Origin: an uncultured Bacillota bacterium
Lineage (GTDB): Bacteria > Bacillota_I > Bacilli_A > Erysipelotrichales > Erysipelotrichaceae
Reading direction: 5' to 3'
Assembly: GCA_900321955.1 (NCBI GenBank)
Contig: ONXX01000109.1
Span: 1 to 5,808 of the forward strand
DNA: 5,808 bases
Within the stretch, counting starts at the first letter, position 1. Every line of letters begins with the position of its first letter. The notes beneath the pieces are model-generated. The model was not told the origin of the DNA. It saw nothing but the letters and a program-made list of their open reading frames with translations, and ran no database searches. The position numbers and the translations under genes are program-made. This document shows, in pieces, positions 1 through 5,545 of the stretch.

Positions 1-1
1 T

Positions 2-277
2 GTGGCGATCTTCGCCGGACTTCTGGTCTTTGCCTTATACATGCGTTTAGGCGGTGTGGTCAGAAGGATCGAAAGAGAAAAGAGAGAAGCGGAATGGGAA
101 GCGAAGATGGAAAGCGAAGAACAAACCCGTCAGCTTCAGAAAGAGGCAGAAGATGCCAAGAAGGAACTCGAAAGAACCAAGAGGGAAAACGAGCTGATGA
201 AGGCAACCTTCATGCCGCCGAAAAAGGAAGAAGCGGCCGAAGAAGAAGCCGCCAACGAAGAGGAAACACAGGGCTAA
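2..277 (+). CDS. Small membrane-anchored coiled-coil protein, probably 5'-truncated
   Basis: Not recognised as a named family. The visible part is 91 codons beginning with GTG, ending at TAA 275-277. Residues 2-13 are hydrophobic (AIFAGLLVFALY), followed by an arginine-rich stretch (RLGGVVRRIEREKR), then about 50 residues of Glu/Lys/Arg-rich sequence that should form a long charged helix or coiled coil (about 20-70), and a Glu/Ala-rich acidic tail. The positive residues after the hydrophobic segment suggest a single anchor with the charged helix in the cytoplasm. The anchor is short for a full membrane span and the frame is open to the window edge, so the true start probably lies upstream; the GTG at position 2 may be internal or may be the real start. 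Function unknown. That the frame is coding is supported by the amphipathic composition and by the terminator placed exactly at the stop codon. Confidence 0.7.
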   Translation: MAIFAGLLVFALYMRLGGVVRRIEREKREAEWEAKMESEEQTRQLQKEAEDAKKELERTKRENELMKATFMPPKKEEAAEEEAANEEETQG

Positions 278-290
278 GCCCTGTTTTTTT
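268..290 (+). terminator. Rho-independent terminator of the coiled-coil gene
   Basis: A 7-bp stem, ACAGGGC (268-274) with GCCCTGT (278-284), is followed by an unbroken T run (284-290). The three-base loop is the TAA stop codon of the upstream gene, so the 5' arm of the hairpin is coding sequence. Confidence 0.85.
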
Positions 291-318
291 CTGGATATAT
301 TCTCCTTAATATTTCTCA

Positions 319-327
319 TGATATAAT
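319..327 (+). promoter_or_regulatory. Extended -10 promoter of the 215-aa gene
   Basis: A consensus TATAAT at 322-327 is preceded by TG at 319-320 with one base between, which is an extended -10 element. The -35 is poor; the best candidate is TTCTCC at 300-305 with a 16-bp spacer, as is common for extended -10 promoters. Predicted transcription start is near 334, giving a leader of about 20 nt that carries the Shine-Dalgarno at 336-344. Confidence 0.7.
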
Positions 328-353
328 CAAGGTACAAAAAGGAGATCAATAAT

Positions 354-1001
354 ATGTTGAGAACAAAATCTGTCAAGTTGACGGTGATACCGGCAATGGC
401 TTTTCGTGTCAAATTGAATGAAGGCCCGAGTATCACCATTCAGAGAGCCGACTGTGAACAGCCGGGTATCGCATCGATCAGCAGGACCTCCGGAGAAGCA
501 ATACCTTCAAAAAACACCAATATGAAGATGTATCCGATGGAGGCCTTCAAAGAAGCGATTGAATTGACCAATGGCCTTCCTTACAACAGAGCCAAAGAGA
601 AGAGACAAAAAGGAATCAAAGTGACCAAGGAGATGGTGAAGGAAGAAAAGGCCAAACCGGTCGAGGAGATCATCATTGATTCCGATGAATACCAGAAGGT
701 CGTTGACCACTACACCGACAAAAACGGCAAATTGTCCTACGATCTTCTGAACAAGGACTTCATCAAGTTTGCGAAGTCTTCCAGTATTGTCCGCAATATG
801 GTGGAAGAGGGAACGACCCTGGCCAAATTACGCAACTATATCGTCTGCAACAAGATCCGCAACATTACGGAAAACGACAAGCTCTCTGATAAGCAGGTCA
901 AGAAGATGGTGGAACTGCTCGATGAGGCCTATGTCAAAGGCATCTTCAAGGATCTCAATGAAGAGCTCAAGAAGATGATCGGCAAAAACAAGAGAAAATA
1001 G
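354..1001 (+). CDS. Hypothetical cytoplasmic protein, 215 aa
   Basis: I do not recognise the family. The ATG at 354 is well supported: AAAAAGGAG (336-344) sits 9 nt upstream and an extended -10 box lies at 322-327. The protein has no signal peptide or membrane span. Residues 1-60 look beta-rich and uncharged (TVIPAMAFRVKLNEG, then SITIQRADCEQPGIASIS). Residues 62-105 are lysine/glutamate-rich. Residues 106-215 look mainly helical, with a hydrophobic core around LLNKDFIKFAKSS, VRNMVEEGTTLAKLRNYIV and VKKMVELLDEAYV, and a basic tail KKMIGKNKRK. This suggests a small N-terminal beta domain joined by a charged linker to a C-terminal helical domain. Cysteines at 34 and 165 form no metal motif. It is monocistronic: a terminator lies upstream, and the hairpin at 1002-1051 follows directly. 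The basic tail and helical domain could fit nucleic-acid or protein binding, but no motif proves this. Confidence 0.9.
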   Translation: MLRTKSVKLTVIPAMAFRVKLNEGPSITIQRADCEQPGIASISRTSGEAIPSKNTNMKMYPMEAFKEAIELTNGLPYNRAKEKRQKGIKVTKEMVKEEKAKPVEEIIIDSDEYQKVVDHYTDKNGKLSYDLLNKDFIKFAKSSSIVRNMVEEGTTLAKLRNYIVCNKIRNITENDKLSDKQVKKMVELLDEAYVKGIFKDLNEELKKMIGKNKRK

Positions 1002-1051
1002 AAAAAAGGAAGCTGCTTTGAAACATTGTAGGAAGGCAGCTTCCTTTTTTT
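1002..1051. terminator. Bidirectional terminator between convergent genes
   Basis: GGAAGCTGC (1008-1016) pairs perfectly with GCAGCTTCC (1036-1044). A-run 1002-1007 and T-run 1045-1051 flank the stem, so it can extend to about 15 bp with a 19-nt loop and read as a rho-independent terminator on both strands. It lies directly after the stop of the 215-aa gene (plus strand) and 7 bp beyond the stop of cls (minus strand), so it serves both. Confidence 0.9.
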
Positions 1052-1058
1052 AAATGTT

Positions 1059-2600
1059 TTACATTAACGGAGCGAAGAGGCGAAGAATGCCCAGAAGGAA
1101 CTCGCTGATCGGCCCGCGTCTGCTTTCTTCTAAAGAGACCTGATGTCCTTCGGCAATCATCGACAACATGTCGTCCTTGATCTCTTTGATCCTGCTGCTT
1201 TCAAATAAGAGCGTACCGTTTTCAAAGTGCAGGTAAAGGGAGCGGTAGTCCAGGTTGACCGTGCCGACCGTGGCGATGTCGTCATCGGAGATAAAGATCT
1301 TGCCGTGGTTGAAGCCCGGCGTATACTCGTAGATCTTCACGCCGCCTTCGATCAGCTGGCGGTAATAGGAACGGGTGATCTGGTAGACCATCTTCTTGTC
1401 GGGAATACCCGGAGTGACGATGCGGACATCGACGCCGCGCTTGGCACATAGTATCAAGGCATTGATCATCTCGGTATCGATGATCAGATAGGGTGTCGAG
1501 ATGTAACAGTAATGGTTGGCCTGATAGAGGATGTTCATGTAGATATTCTGGGCACAGATCTCATCATCCAGAGGGGTTTCTCCATAGGGACAGATGAAGC
1601 CGTCGCTTTTGCGCAAGCGGTTGTCGGCTTTGAAGTCCAGGAAGTTTTCATCCTCATGACGAAGGGCATTCCAGTGGGTGAGAAACATGACGGTGTAGGA
1701 CCAGACCGCTTCGCCTTTGACGCGGATGACGTTGTCCTTCCACTTGCCGTATTTTTCTACGATGTTGATGTATTCATCGGCCAGGTTGATGCCCCCGGAA
1801 AAGGCAACCTTGCCGTCGATCACCATGATCTTGCGGTGGTCGCGGTGATTGATGATGACGTTGAGGATGATGTTGATGCGGTTGAAGGGAATACACTTGA
1901 TGCCTTTTTCTTCCAGCGTGCGGTAATAGGAGGCCGGTAGCTGAAAAAAGGAACCCAGGTCATCGTACATGACCCGAACATCGACGCCTTCCTTGACCTT
2001 TTCTTCCAGAATGGCCAGGATGGAATCCCAGAACTCACCCTGTTCGATGATGAAGTACTCTAGGAAGATGAAGTGTTTGGCTTTCTTGAGTTCTTCCAGG
2101 ATGACAGGATAGGCCAGTTCTCCCAAGGGATAATAGTCGAAGCCGTAATTGCGGTAAACCGGATAGCCGGCATAATCGGAAATGTATTCGAGCTGGGAGT
2201 GTTTATAGGGATCGATCTGCGCCAGTTCCTCCATGATCGTCTCATCCTGCAGGTAGTAGCGGCGGGAATCTTCCGTCGCATTGTAGATGTCGCGGTAGGT
2301 GCGGGAAAAGAAGAGGTCGGCGCCTAAGAAGATGTAGAGGATGGTGCCGACGATCGGGAAAGCGTTGATCAATAAGATCCACAGAATATCGGTGGACAGA
2401 TGCCGGCTGTTTTTTAATATGGCGATGGTAATGATGATGCCAAGGATATGCAGTACGGCCTCGATCCAGGCGAGCTTGTCCCGAAGCCAGGTCATAAATG
2501 CGAGCTGCAAAGCGATCTGTACGGCTGTCGCTAAGAGAATGACCAGGATGCGGCTGAGGCCGTTGCGGATAAACTGTTTCACTTTGTTTCGTTTTTTCAT
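1059..2600 (-). CDS. cls: Cardiolipin synthase (PLD superfamily, two HKD motifs)
   Basis: Joins two phosphatidylglycerol molecules into cardiolipin plus glycerol at the inner face of the membrane. Numbering from the ATG at 2600 (513 aa): hydrophobic segments at about 17-39, 45-64 and 70-93 form the N-terminal membrane region of the PLDc_N type. Two phospholipase D half-sites follow. The first is H255-x-K257-x4-D262, followed by GGIN. The second is H432-x-K434-x4-D439, followed by GTVNLDYRS. Both catalytic motifs are complete, and the length matches bacterial cardiolipin synthases (about 480-515 aa). An in-frame TTG at 2606 would add two residues. ATG is preferred because the -10 box at 2609-2614 puts the transcript start at about 2602-2600. 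No Shine-Dalgarno is seen upstream. It is transcribed alone, divergent from the propeller gene, and ends at the shared hairpin 1002-1051. Other PLD-family transferases are possible, but the membrane region plus motif spacing make Cls by far the best call. Confidence 0.95.
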   Translation of the reverse strand: MKKRNKVKQFIRNGLSRILVILLATAVQIALQLAFMTWLRDKLAWIEAVLHILGIIITIAILKNSRHLSTDILWILLINAFPIVGTILYIFLGADLFFSRTYRDIYNATEDSRRYYLQDETIMEELAQIDPYKHSQLEYISDYAGYPVYRNYGFDYYPLGELAYPVILEELKKAKHFIFLEYFIIEQGEFWDSILAILEEKVKEGVDVRVMYDDLGSFFQLPASYYRTLEEKGIKCIPFNRINIILNVIINHRDHRKIMVIDGKVAFSGGINLADEYINIVEKYGKWKDNVIRVKGEAVWSYTVMFLTHWNALRHEDENFLDFKADNRLRKSDGFICPYGETPLDDEICAQNIYMNILYQANHYCYISTPYLIIDTEMINALILCAKRGVDVRIVTPGIPDKKMVYQITRSYYRQLIEGGVKIYEYTPGFNHGKIFISDDDIATVGTVNLDYRSLYLHFENGTLLFESSRIKEIKDDMLSMIAEGHQVSLEESRRGPISEFLLGILRLFAPLM

Positions 2601-2608
2601 ACACAACT

Positions 2609-2614
2609 ATTATA
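2609..2614 (-). promoter_or_regulatory. -10 box of cls (leaderless promoter)
   Basis: On the minus strand a perfect TATAAT runs from 2614 to 2609, with eight bases to the ATG at 2600. The predicted start of transcription (about 7 nt past the box) is 2602, giving a 0-2 nt leader. The -35 position for a 17-bp spacer (2632-2637) reads TTATTT, a weak match, and overlaps the -10 box of the divergent gene. Confidence 0.6.
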
Positions 2615-2629
2615 AGCCATCAAATAGGG

Positions 2630-2635
2630 TAAAAT
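2630..2635 (+). promoter_or_regulatory. -10 box of the propeller gene (leaderless promoter)
   Basis: TAAAAT (5 of 6 to consensus) lies exactly six bases before the ATG at 2642, so the predicted transcript starts at the A of the start codon. No clear -35 is visible; the expected position (about 2607-2612) overlaps the minus-strand -10 box of cls. An alternative plus-strand promoter is TTGTTT (2584-2589), an 18-bp spacer, then TATTAT (2608-2613), which would give a leader of about 22 nt, but that leader has no Shine-Dalgarno. Confidence 0.5.
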
Positions 2636-2641
2636 AAGAGT

Positions 2642-3763
2642 ATGCGAAGAAGTGGAAAAGGGAAGCTTCCTTCCTTTCTGCCGGAGTGTATCATTGCCAT
2701 ACTGGCTTGCGTCATTTTTCTTTCCATGGGTTCCTTTGAAAGCGGCGCAGGCTCGCTTTTGCATGTACGGGGCATGACCTCGATGATCAATGATGTGCCT
2801 TTGAATATCGTGGAAGACGATACCCTCAATTTAACGATCAGTGCCCTGGATGAGGGAAAGATCGTCTCCTATTCTTCCCAGGGCTACCGCTATGGACCGT
2901 CGATCATCGAGAATGAAGACGGCTCCTATGATGTGTGGTTTTCCGCTCCCGGCAACAATTCCACCGAGTGGGACTACATCACTTACCGCCACGTCGATCC
3001 TGAGGGCAACTGGTCCAAGGAAAAGGTCGTCTTAAAGCCGACGCCGAGCTCGGATGACCGCTGTTCGGTCTGCGATCCCGGGGTCATCTACTTTGACGGT
3101 TACTACTATCTTGCCTACACCTCGACCAAGGATTACCGCCTCAAGGGCATGAATAATTCGGCTTTTGTCGCCAGGTCAAAGAATCCTGACGGTCCTTTTG
3201 AAAAGTGGAACGGCAAAGGCTGGGGCGGCAAGCCCAAGGCCTTCATCACCTATGAAGATGATCCGCATGGCTGGGGGATCGGCGAGGTCAGCTTTGTTTT
3301 ACTGGAAAAGGATCTTTATATTTACTACACCTATTTTGATACCACCGGCGGCTATACCGCTTTGGCAAGAACCAAGATCTCGGAAAACTGGCCGGCCCAG
3401 GTCGAGAAAAGGGATGTGGTCGTCGGCCGTACGACCCAGGATTCCTTCGATGTCTTCTATGCCGATGACCATAAGCTGTTCATGGCTTTCACGGTGGAGA
3501 ACCGGATGTCGGAAGCTTCGGAGCTGGCGCTCTATGTCTCGCAAAACGGTCTGGACTTTGAGCGCAGCGATTCCACCCAGCGTCTGATCGAAGACTACGC
3601 CCACAATATGGGAGTGGCCAAGGACAAGTCCGGTCACCAGAAGGGTGAAAAGGATTTTCTGGTCGGCTACGCCTATGGCAAGCGCTGGGGAAGGTGGAAC
3701 GCCAAGTTCCAGCACCTCTCCATCAATAAAAATCCGTCCTATAAAGTGATCTTCGGGGGATGA
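2642..3763 (+). CDS. Membrane-anchored or secreted five-bladed beta-propeller protein, GH43-like
   Basis: 373 aa. Residues 1-8 are basic (MRRSGKGK) and about 12-30 hydrophobic, so the protein has a signal anchor or signal peptide and acts outside the membrane. From about residue 80 the sequence repeats blade-like strands: RYGPSIIENEDGSYDVWFSAPG (84-104), DPGVIYFDGYYYLAYTST (145-162), GIGEVSFVLLEKDLYIYYTY (212-231), SFDVFYADDHKLFMAFTV (268-285), then NMGVAKDK (322-329) with KDFLVGYAYG (337-346). This 'condition, display, colour' pattern of aromatic beta strands is that of five-bladed propeller glycosidases of the GH43/GH117 type. Candidate acidic active-site residues are D145, E215 and D270, but I cannot assign them securely. 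The substrate is unknown; a carbohydrate-processing role is inference, and a non-catalytic carbohydrate-binding propeller is also possible. The final codons form the 5' arm of the terminator. No Shine-Dalgarno precedes the ATG. Confidence 0.85.
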   Translation: MRRSGKGKLPSFLPECIIAILACVIFLSMGSFESGAGSLLHVRGMTSMINDVPLNIVEDDTLNLTISALDEGKIVSYSSQGYRYGPSIIENEDGSYDVWFSAPGNNSTEWDYITYRHVDPEGNWSKEKVVLKPTPSSDDRCSVCDPGVIYFDGYYYLAYTSTKDYRLKGMNNSAFVARSKNPDGPFEKWNGKGWGGKPKAFITYEDDPHGWGIGEVSFVLLEKDLYIYYTYFDTTGGYTALARTKISENWPAQVEKRDVVVGRTTQDSFDVFYADDHKLFMAFTVENRMSEASELALYVSQNGLDFERSDSTQRLIEDYAHNMGVAKDKSGHQKGEKDFLVGYAYGKRWGRWNAKFQHLSINKNPSYKVIFGG

Positions 3764-3778
3764 CCTGAAGATCTTTTT
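3748..3778 (+). terminator. Rho-independent terminator of the propeller gene
   Basis: GATCTTCGGG (3748-3757) pairs with CCTGAAGATC (3764-3773) as a 10-bp stem with one G-T wobble. The 6-nt loop is followed by five T (3774-3778). The loop contains the TGA stop (3761-3763), so the 5' arm encodes the last residues of the upstream protein. Confidence 0.75.
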
Positions 3779-3787
3779 GTATATAAT
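3760..3787 (+). promoter_or_regulatory. Promoter of the EamA transporter gene (leaderless)
   Basis: ATGACC (3760-3765; matches TTGACA at the four inner positions), a 16-bp spacer, then a perfect TATAAT (3782-3787). Six bases separate the -10 box from the GTG at 3794, so the predicted transcript starts at the start codon. The -35 contains the stop codon of the upstream gene, and the spacer holds the 3' arm and T-run of its terminator. Confidence 0.65.
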
Positions 3788-3793
3788 AATCAT

Positions 3794-4633
3794 GTGAATT
3801 CAAGAAACAAAGGAATGCTTTGTGTATTGCTGGGAGCGATCGCTTTCTCCTTAGGCGGTCTTTTTGTCAAGCTGATCCCCTGGCAGCCCCTGTCGATCAG
3901 CTCCGGCCGCTGCATCTTTTCAAGTCTGGTCATCTTCCTTTACATCAAAGCGTCCAAACATCCTTTCCGCTTCAATAAGACCGTTTTGATCGGCGGGCTT
4001 TGCGTGAGCCTGATGTTGTTGTGCTATGTGACGTCGATCAAGCTGACCACGGCCGCCAATGCCATTGTGCTGGAATATACGGCACCGGTCTTTATTCTTT
4101 TATTTGAGTGGATCCTGTTTAAAAAGAAACCGGGAAAAGCAGCCATCCTTGTCAGCGTTCTGGTATTTCTGGGTATCCTGATCGTGGTTTCGGATGGTTT
4201 GGGAAAGGGCAATCTCAAAGGCGATCTGATCGCGTTGCTGTCGGGCGTTTTCTATGCCTTTACGATCATGCTGAACGACTTTGATGAGGCAGATCCTTTA
4301 TCTTCGGTCTGGATCGGCCACTTTCTGACGATACTGGTGGGCCTTCCTTCCTTGCTTGGCGAGGCTGACCACAGCGCTTCGACGCTGTTATTGGTAATGA
4401 TCTTAGGCATCTTTCAGGCGGGTGCCGGCTATACGCTTTTGACCGTCGGTTTAAAGACCTGCGATCCGCTTTCGGCTTCTCTGATCGCTTCGATCGAGCC
4501 GGTCCTCAATCCGATTCTGGTGGCCATCTTCTATAAGGAATACATCGGTCCAAGAGCTTTGATCGGTGCTTTCATCGTCATCGTTTCCATTGCCGTCTAT
4601 AACTTCCTTTCCATGCAGAAGGACAATGTATAA
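3794..4633 (+). CDS. EamA/DMT-superfamily transporter, ten transmembrane helices
   Basis: Integral membrane protein of 279 aa, the usual length for this family, built from two repeated EamA halves of five helices. Hydrophobic segments lie at about 7-27, 34-51, 63-82, 86-108, 116-133, 144-161, 170-188, 197-217, 226-246 and 254-273. The two family hallmarks are present at equivalent points in each half: TTAANAIVLEYTAPVFILLFEW (85-106) and DPLSASLIASIEPVLNPILVAIFYKE (224-249). Members export or exchange small metabolites such as amino acids; the substrate cannot be read from sequence. The GTG at 3794 is chosen because the -10 box ends six bases before it. An ATG at 3815 (residue 8) has AAAGGA directly abutting it, too close to work as a normal Shine-Dalgarno. 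The TAA stop (4631-4633) lies inside the -10 box of the next gene. No terminator follows, so transcripts may read through into mscS. Confidence 0.93.
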   Translation: MNSRNKGMLCVLLGAIAFSLGGLFVKLIPWQPLSISSGRCIFSSLVIFLYIKASKHPFRFNKTVLIGGLCVSLMLLCYVTSIKLTTAANAIVLEYTAPVFILLFEWILFKKKPGKAAILVSVLVFLGILIVVSDGLGKGNLKGDLIALLSGVFYAFTIMLNDFDEADPLSSVWIGHFLTILVGLPSLLGEADHSASTLLLVMILGIFQAGAGYTLLTVGLKTCDPLSASLIASIEPVLNPILVAIFYKEYIGPRALIGAFIVIVSIAVYNFLSMQKDNV

Positions 4634-4634
4634 T
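4629..4634 (+). promoter_or_regulatory. -10 box of mscS (leaderless promoter)
   Basis: A perfect TATAAT, with TG directly in front, ends six bases before the ATG at 4641; the predicted transcript starts at the A of ATG. Bases 3-5 of the box are the TAA stop of the EamA gene. The -35 is unclear: TTTCCA at 4608-4613 matches four of six but with only a 15-bp spacer. Confidence 0.55.
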
Positions 4635-4640
4635 AGAAAT

Positions 4641-5543
4641 ATGAATATCGATTGGAATCAGATCATCGAAAAACTGAAACTGGATATGACCAGTCTGATC
4701 ATTGAGATCATCGAAAAACTGAAACTGGATATGACCAGTCTGATCATTGACGTCATTTCCATTGCCGTCATCTTCCTGCTGGCGAGGATCACTTTAGGCA
4801 TGCTGATAAGATTCACCAGCCAGGTGATCAAGCGGGCAGAGAAGATGGAAGAAAACCGCCAGAAGGAACTGATCACTTCGATGACCCTTTTAAAAAGCAT
4901 CGGCCGTTATACGATCTATTTCGCCGCCTTCTGTCTGGTCATCAATCAGCTCGGTTTCGGTTCCGCCCTTTCCAGCATCGTGACGGCTGCCGGTGTCGGT
5001 GCTTTGATCATCTCTCTGGGTGCCCAATCCATCATCAAGGATGTGATTGCCGGTGCCTTCATCATTTTTGAAAGACAGTATGCGGTCGGCGACTTCGTCA
5101 AGATCAACGAACATGAAGGAACGGTCCTTTCCTTGGCGATGCGCTGCACCTATTTAAAAAACTGGAAGGGCCAGAAGATCATCATTCCAAACGGTTCGAT
5201 CTCCACGGTCATCAATTATTCCGGTGACTTCAATATGGCCATCGTCGATGTACCGGTTGCCTATGAGGAAGATCACGATCATGTCTACAAAGTCCTCAAG
5301 GAAGTGGCGGATCAATACTACGAAGAAAACAAAGAGATCTGCTACGAAGAACCAAGCGTCCTGGGCATCAATTCTTTTGATGACTCCAGCATCGGCTATA
5401 CGGTCATCATGAAGGCCGTGAAGCGCAACCACTTCAAGATTCAAAGAGACCTCCGGGTCTTGATTAAAAAGAGATTTGACGAGGAAGGCATCTCCATTCC
5501 GTTCTCGCAGGTCGTCGTTCATCAGGCAGAAAAGGAAGCTTAA
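4641..5543 (+). CDS. mscS: Small-conductance mechanosensitive ion channel, MscS/YkuT type
   Basis: Homoheptameric membrane channel family that opens under membrane tension and releases solutes on hypo-osmotic shock. From the ATG at 4641 the protein has 300 aa: an N-terminal helical segment (about 5-37) containing a duplicated 15-residue unit, TM1 (about 36-57), TM2 (about 85-106), the Gly/Ala-rich pore helix TM3 (about 109-143, TAAGVGALIISLGAQSIIKD), the beta domain (about 145-195) with the motif PNGSIS (183-188), and the cytoplasmic alpha/beta domain ending in GISIPFSQ (283-290), a family signature. The open frame extends upstream to an ATG at 4566, but that stretch overlaps the EamA gene out of frame and is not conserved-looking. 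Internal ATGs at 4686 and 4731 lie in the repeats. The -10 box supports 4641. The nearest SD-like AAGGA (4619-4623) is 17 nt away. The next gene begins 2 nt after the stop. Confidence 0.93.
   Translation: MNIDWNQIIEKLKLDMTSLIIEIIEKLKLDMTSLIIDVISIAVIFLLARITLGMLIRFTSQVIKRAEKMEENRQKELITSMTLLKSIGRYTIYFAAFCLVINQLGFGSALSSIVTAAGVGALIISLGAQSIIKDVIAGAFIIFERQYAVGDFVKINEHEGTVLSLAMRCTYLKNWKGQKIIIPNGSISTVINYSGDFNMAIVDVPVAYEEDHDHVYKVLKEVADQYYEENKEICYEEPSVLGINSFDDSSIGYTVIMKAVKRNHFKIQRDLRVLIKKRFDEEGISIPFSQVVVHQAEKEA
4661..4750 (+). repeat. Perfect 45-bp tandem duplication inside mscS
   Basis: Positions 4661-4705 and 4706-4750 are identical at all 45 bases, and the base before each copy also matches. The unit is 15 codons, so the frame is kept. 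It encodes IIEKLKLDMTSLII plus E in copy 1 (residues 8-22) or D in copy 2 (residues 23-37), because the last codon straddles the unit boundary. The perfect DNA identity indicates a recent duplication. Confidence 0.98.
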
Positions 5544-5545
5544 TT

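Noticed and set aside
47..439. 130-aa minus-strand frame with hydrophobic stretches
   Set aside because: It runs antisense across the 3' part of one gene, a terminator, a promoter and the start of the next. Its Phe/Leu-rich composition is just the complement of Lys/Glu-rich codons.
714..758. EF-hand-like DKNGKLSYDLL in the 215-aa protein
   Set aside because: The glycine is at loop position 4 rather than 6, and the acidic ligands at positions 5, 9 and 12 do not line up.
1512..1940. 142-aa plus-strand frame antisense to cls
   Set aside because: The minus-strand frame has both HKD motifs and full family length. The plus frame has no SD and a Val/Asp-rich composition typical of a complement shadow.
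2642..2720. Possible lipobox (I-L-A-C, Cys23) in the propeller protein
   Set aside because: Leu at the -2 position is unusual, the hydrophobic stretch continues past the cysteine, and the preceding hydrophobic part is too short for a lipoprotein signal.
3299..3793. 164-aa minus-strand frame antisense to the propeller gene
   Set aside because: It starts at the promoter of the transporter on the wrong strand, has no recognisable motif, and the opposite frame shows clear propeller strands.
4566..4640. Upstream ATG that would extend MscS by 25 residues
   Set aside because: The extension lies in a different frame over the last helix of the EamA protein, has an odd Ser/Pro composition, and is upstream of the -10 box at 4629-4634.
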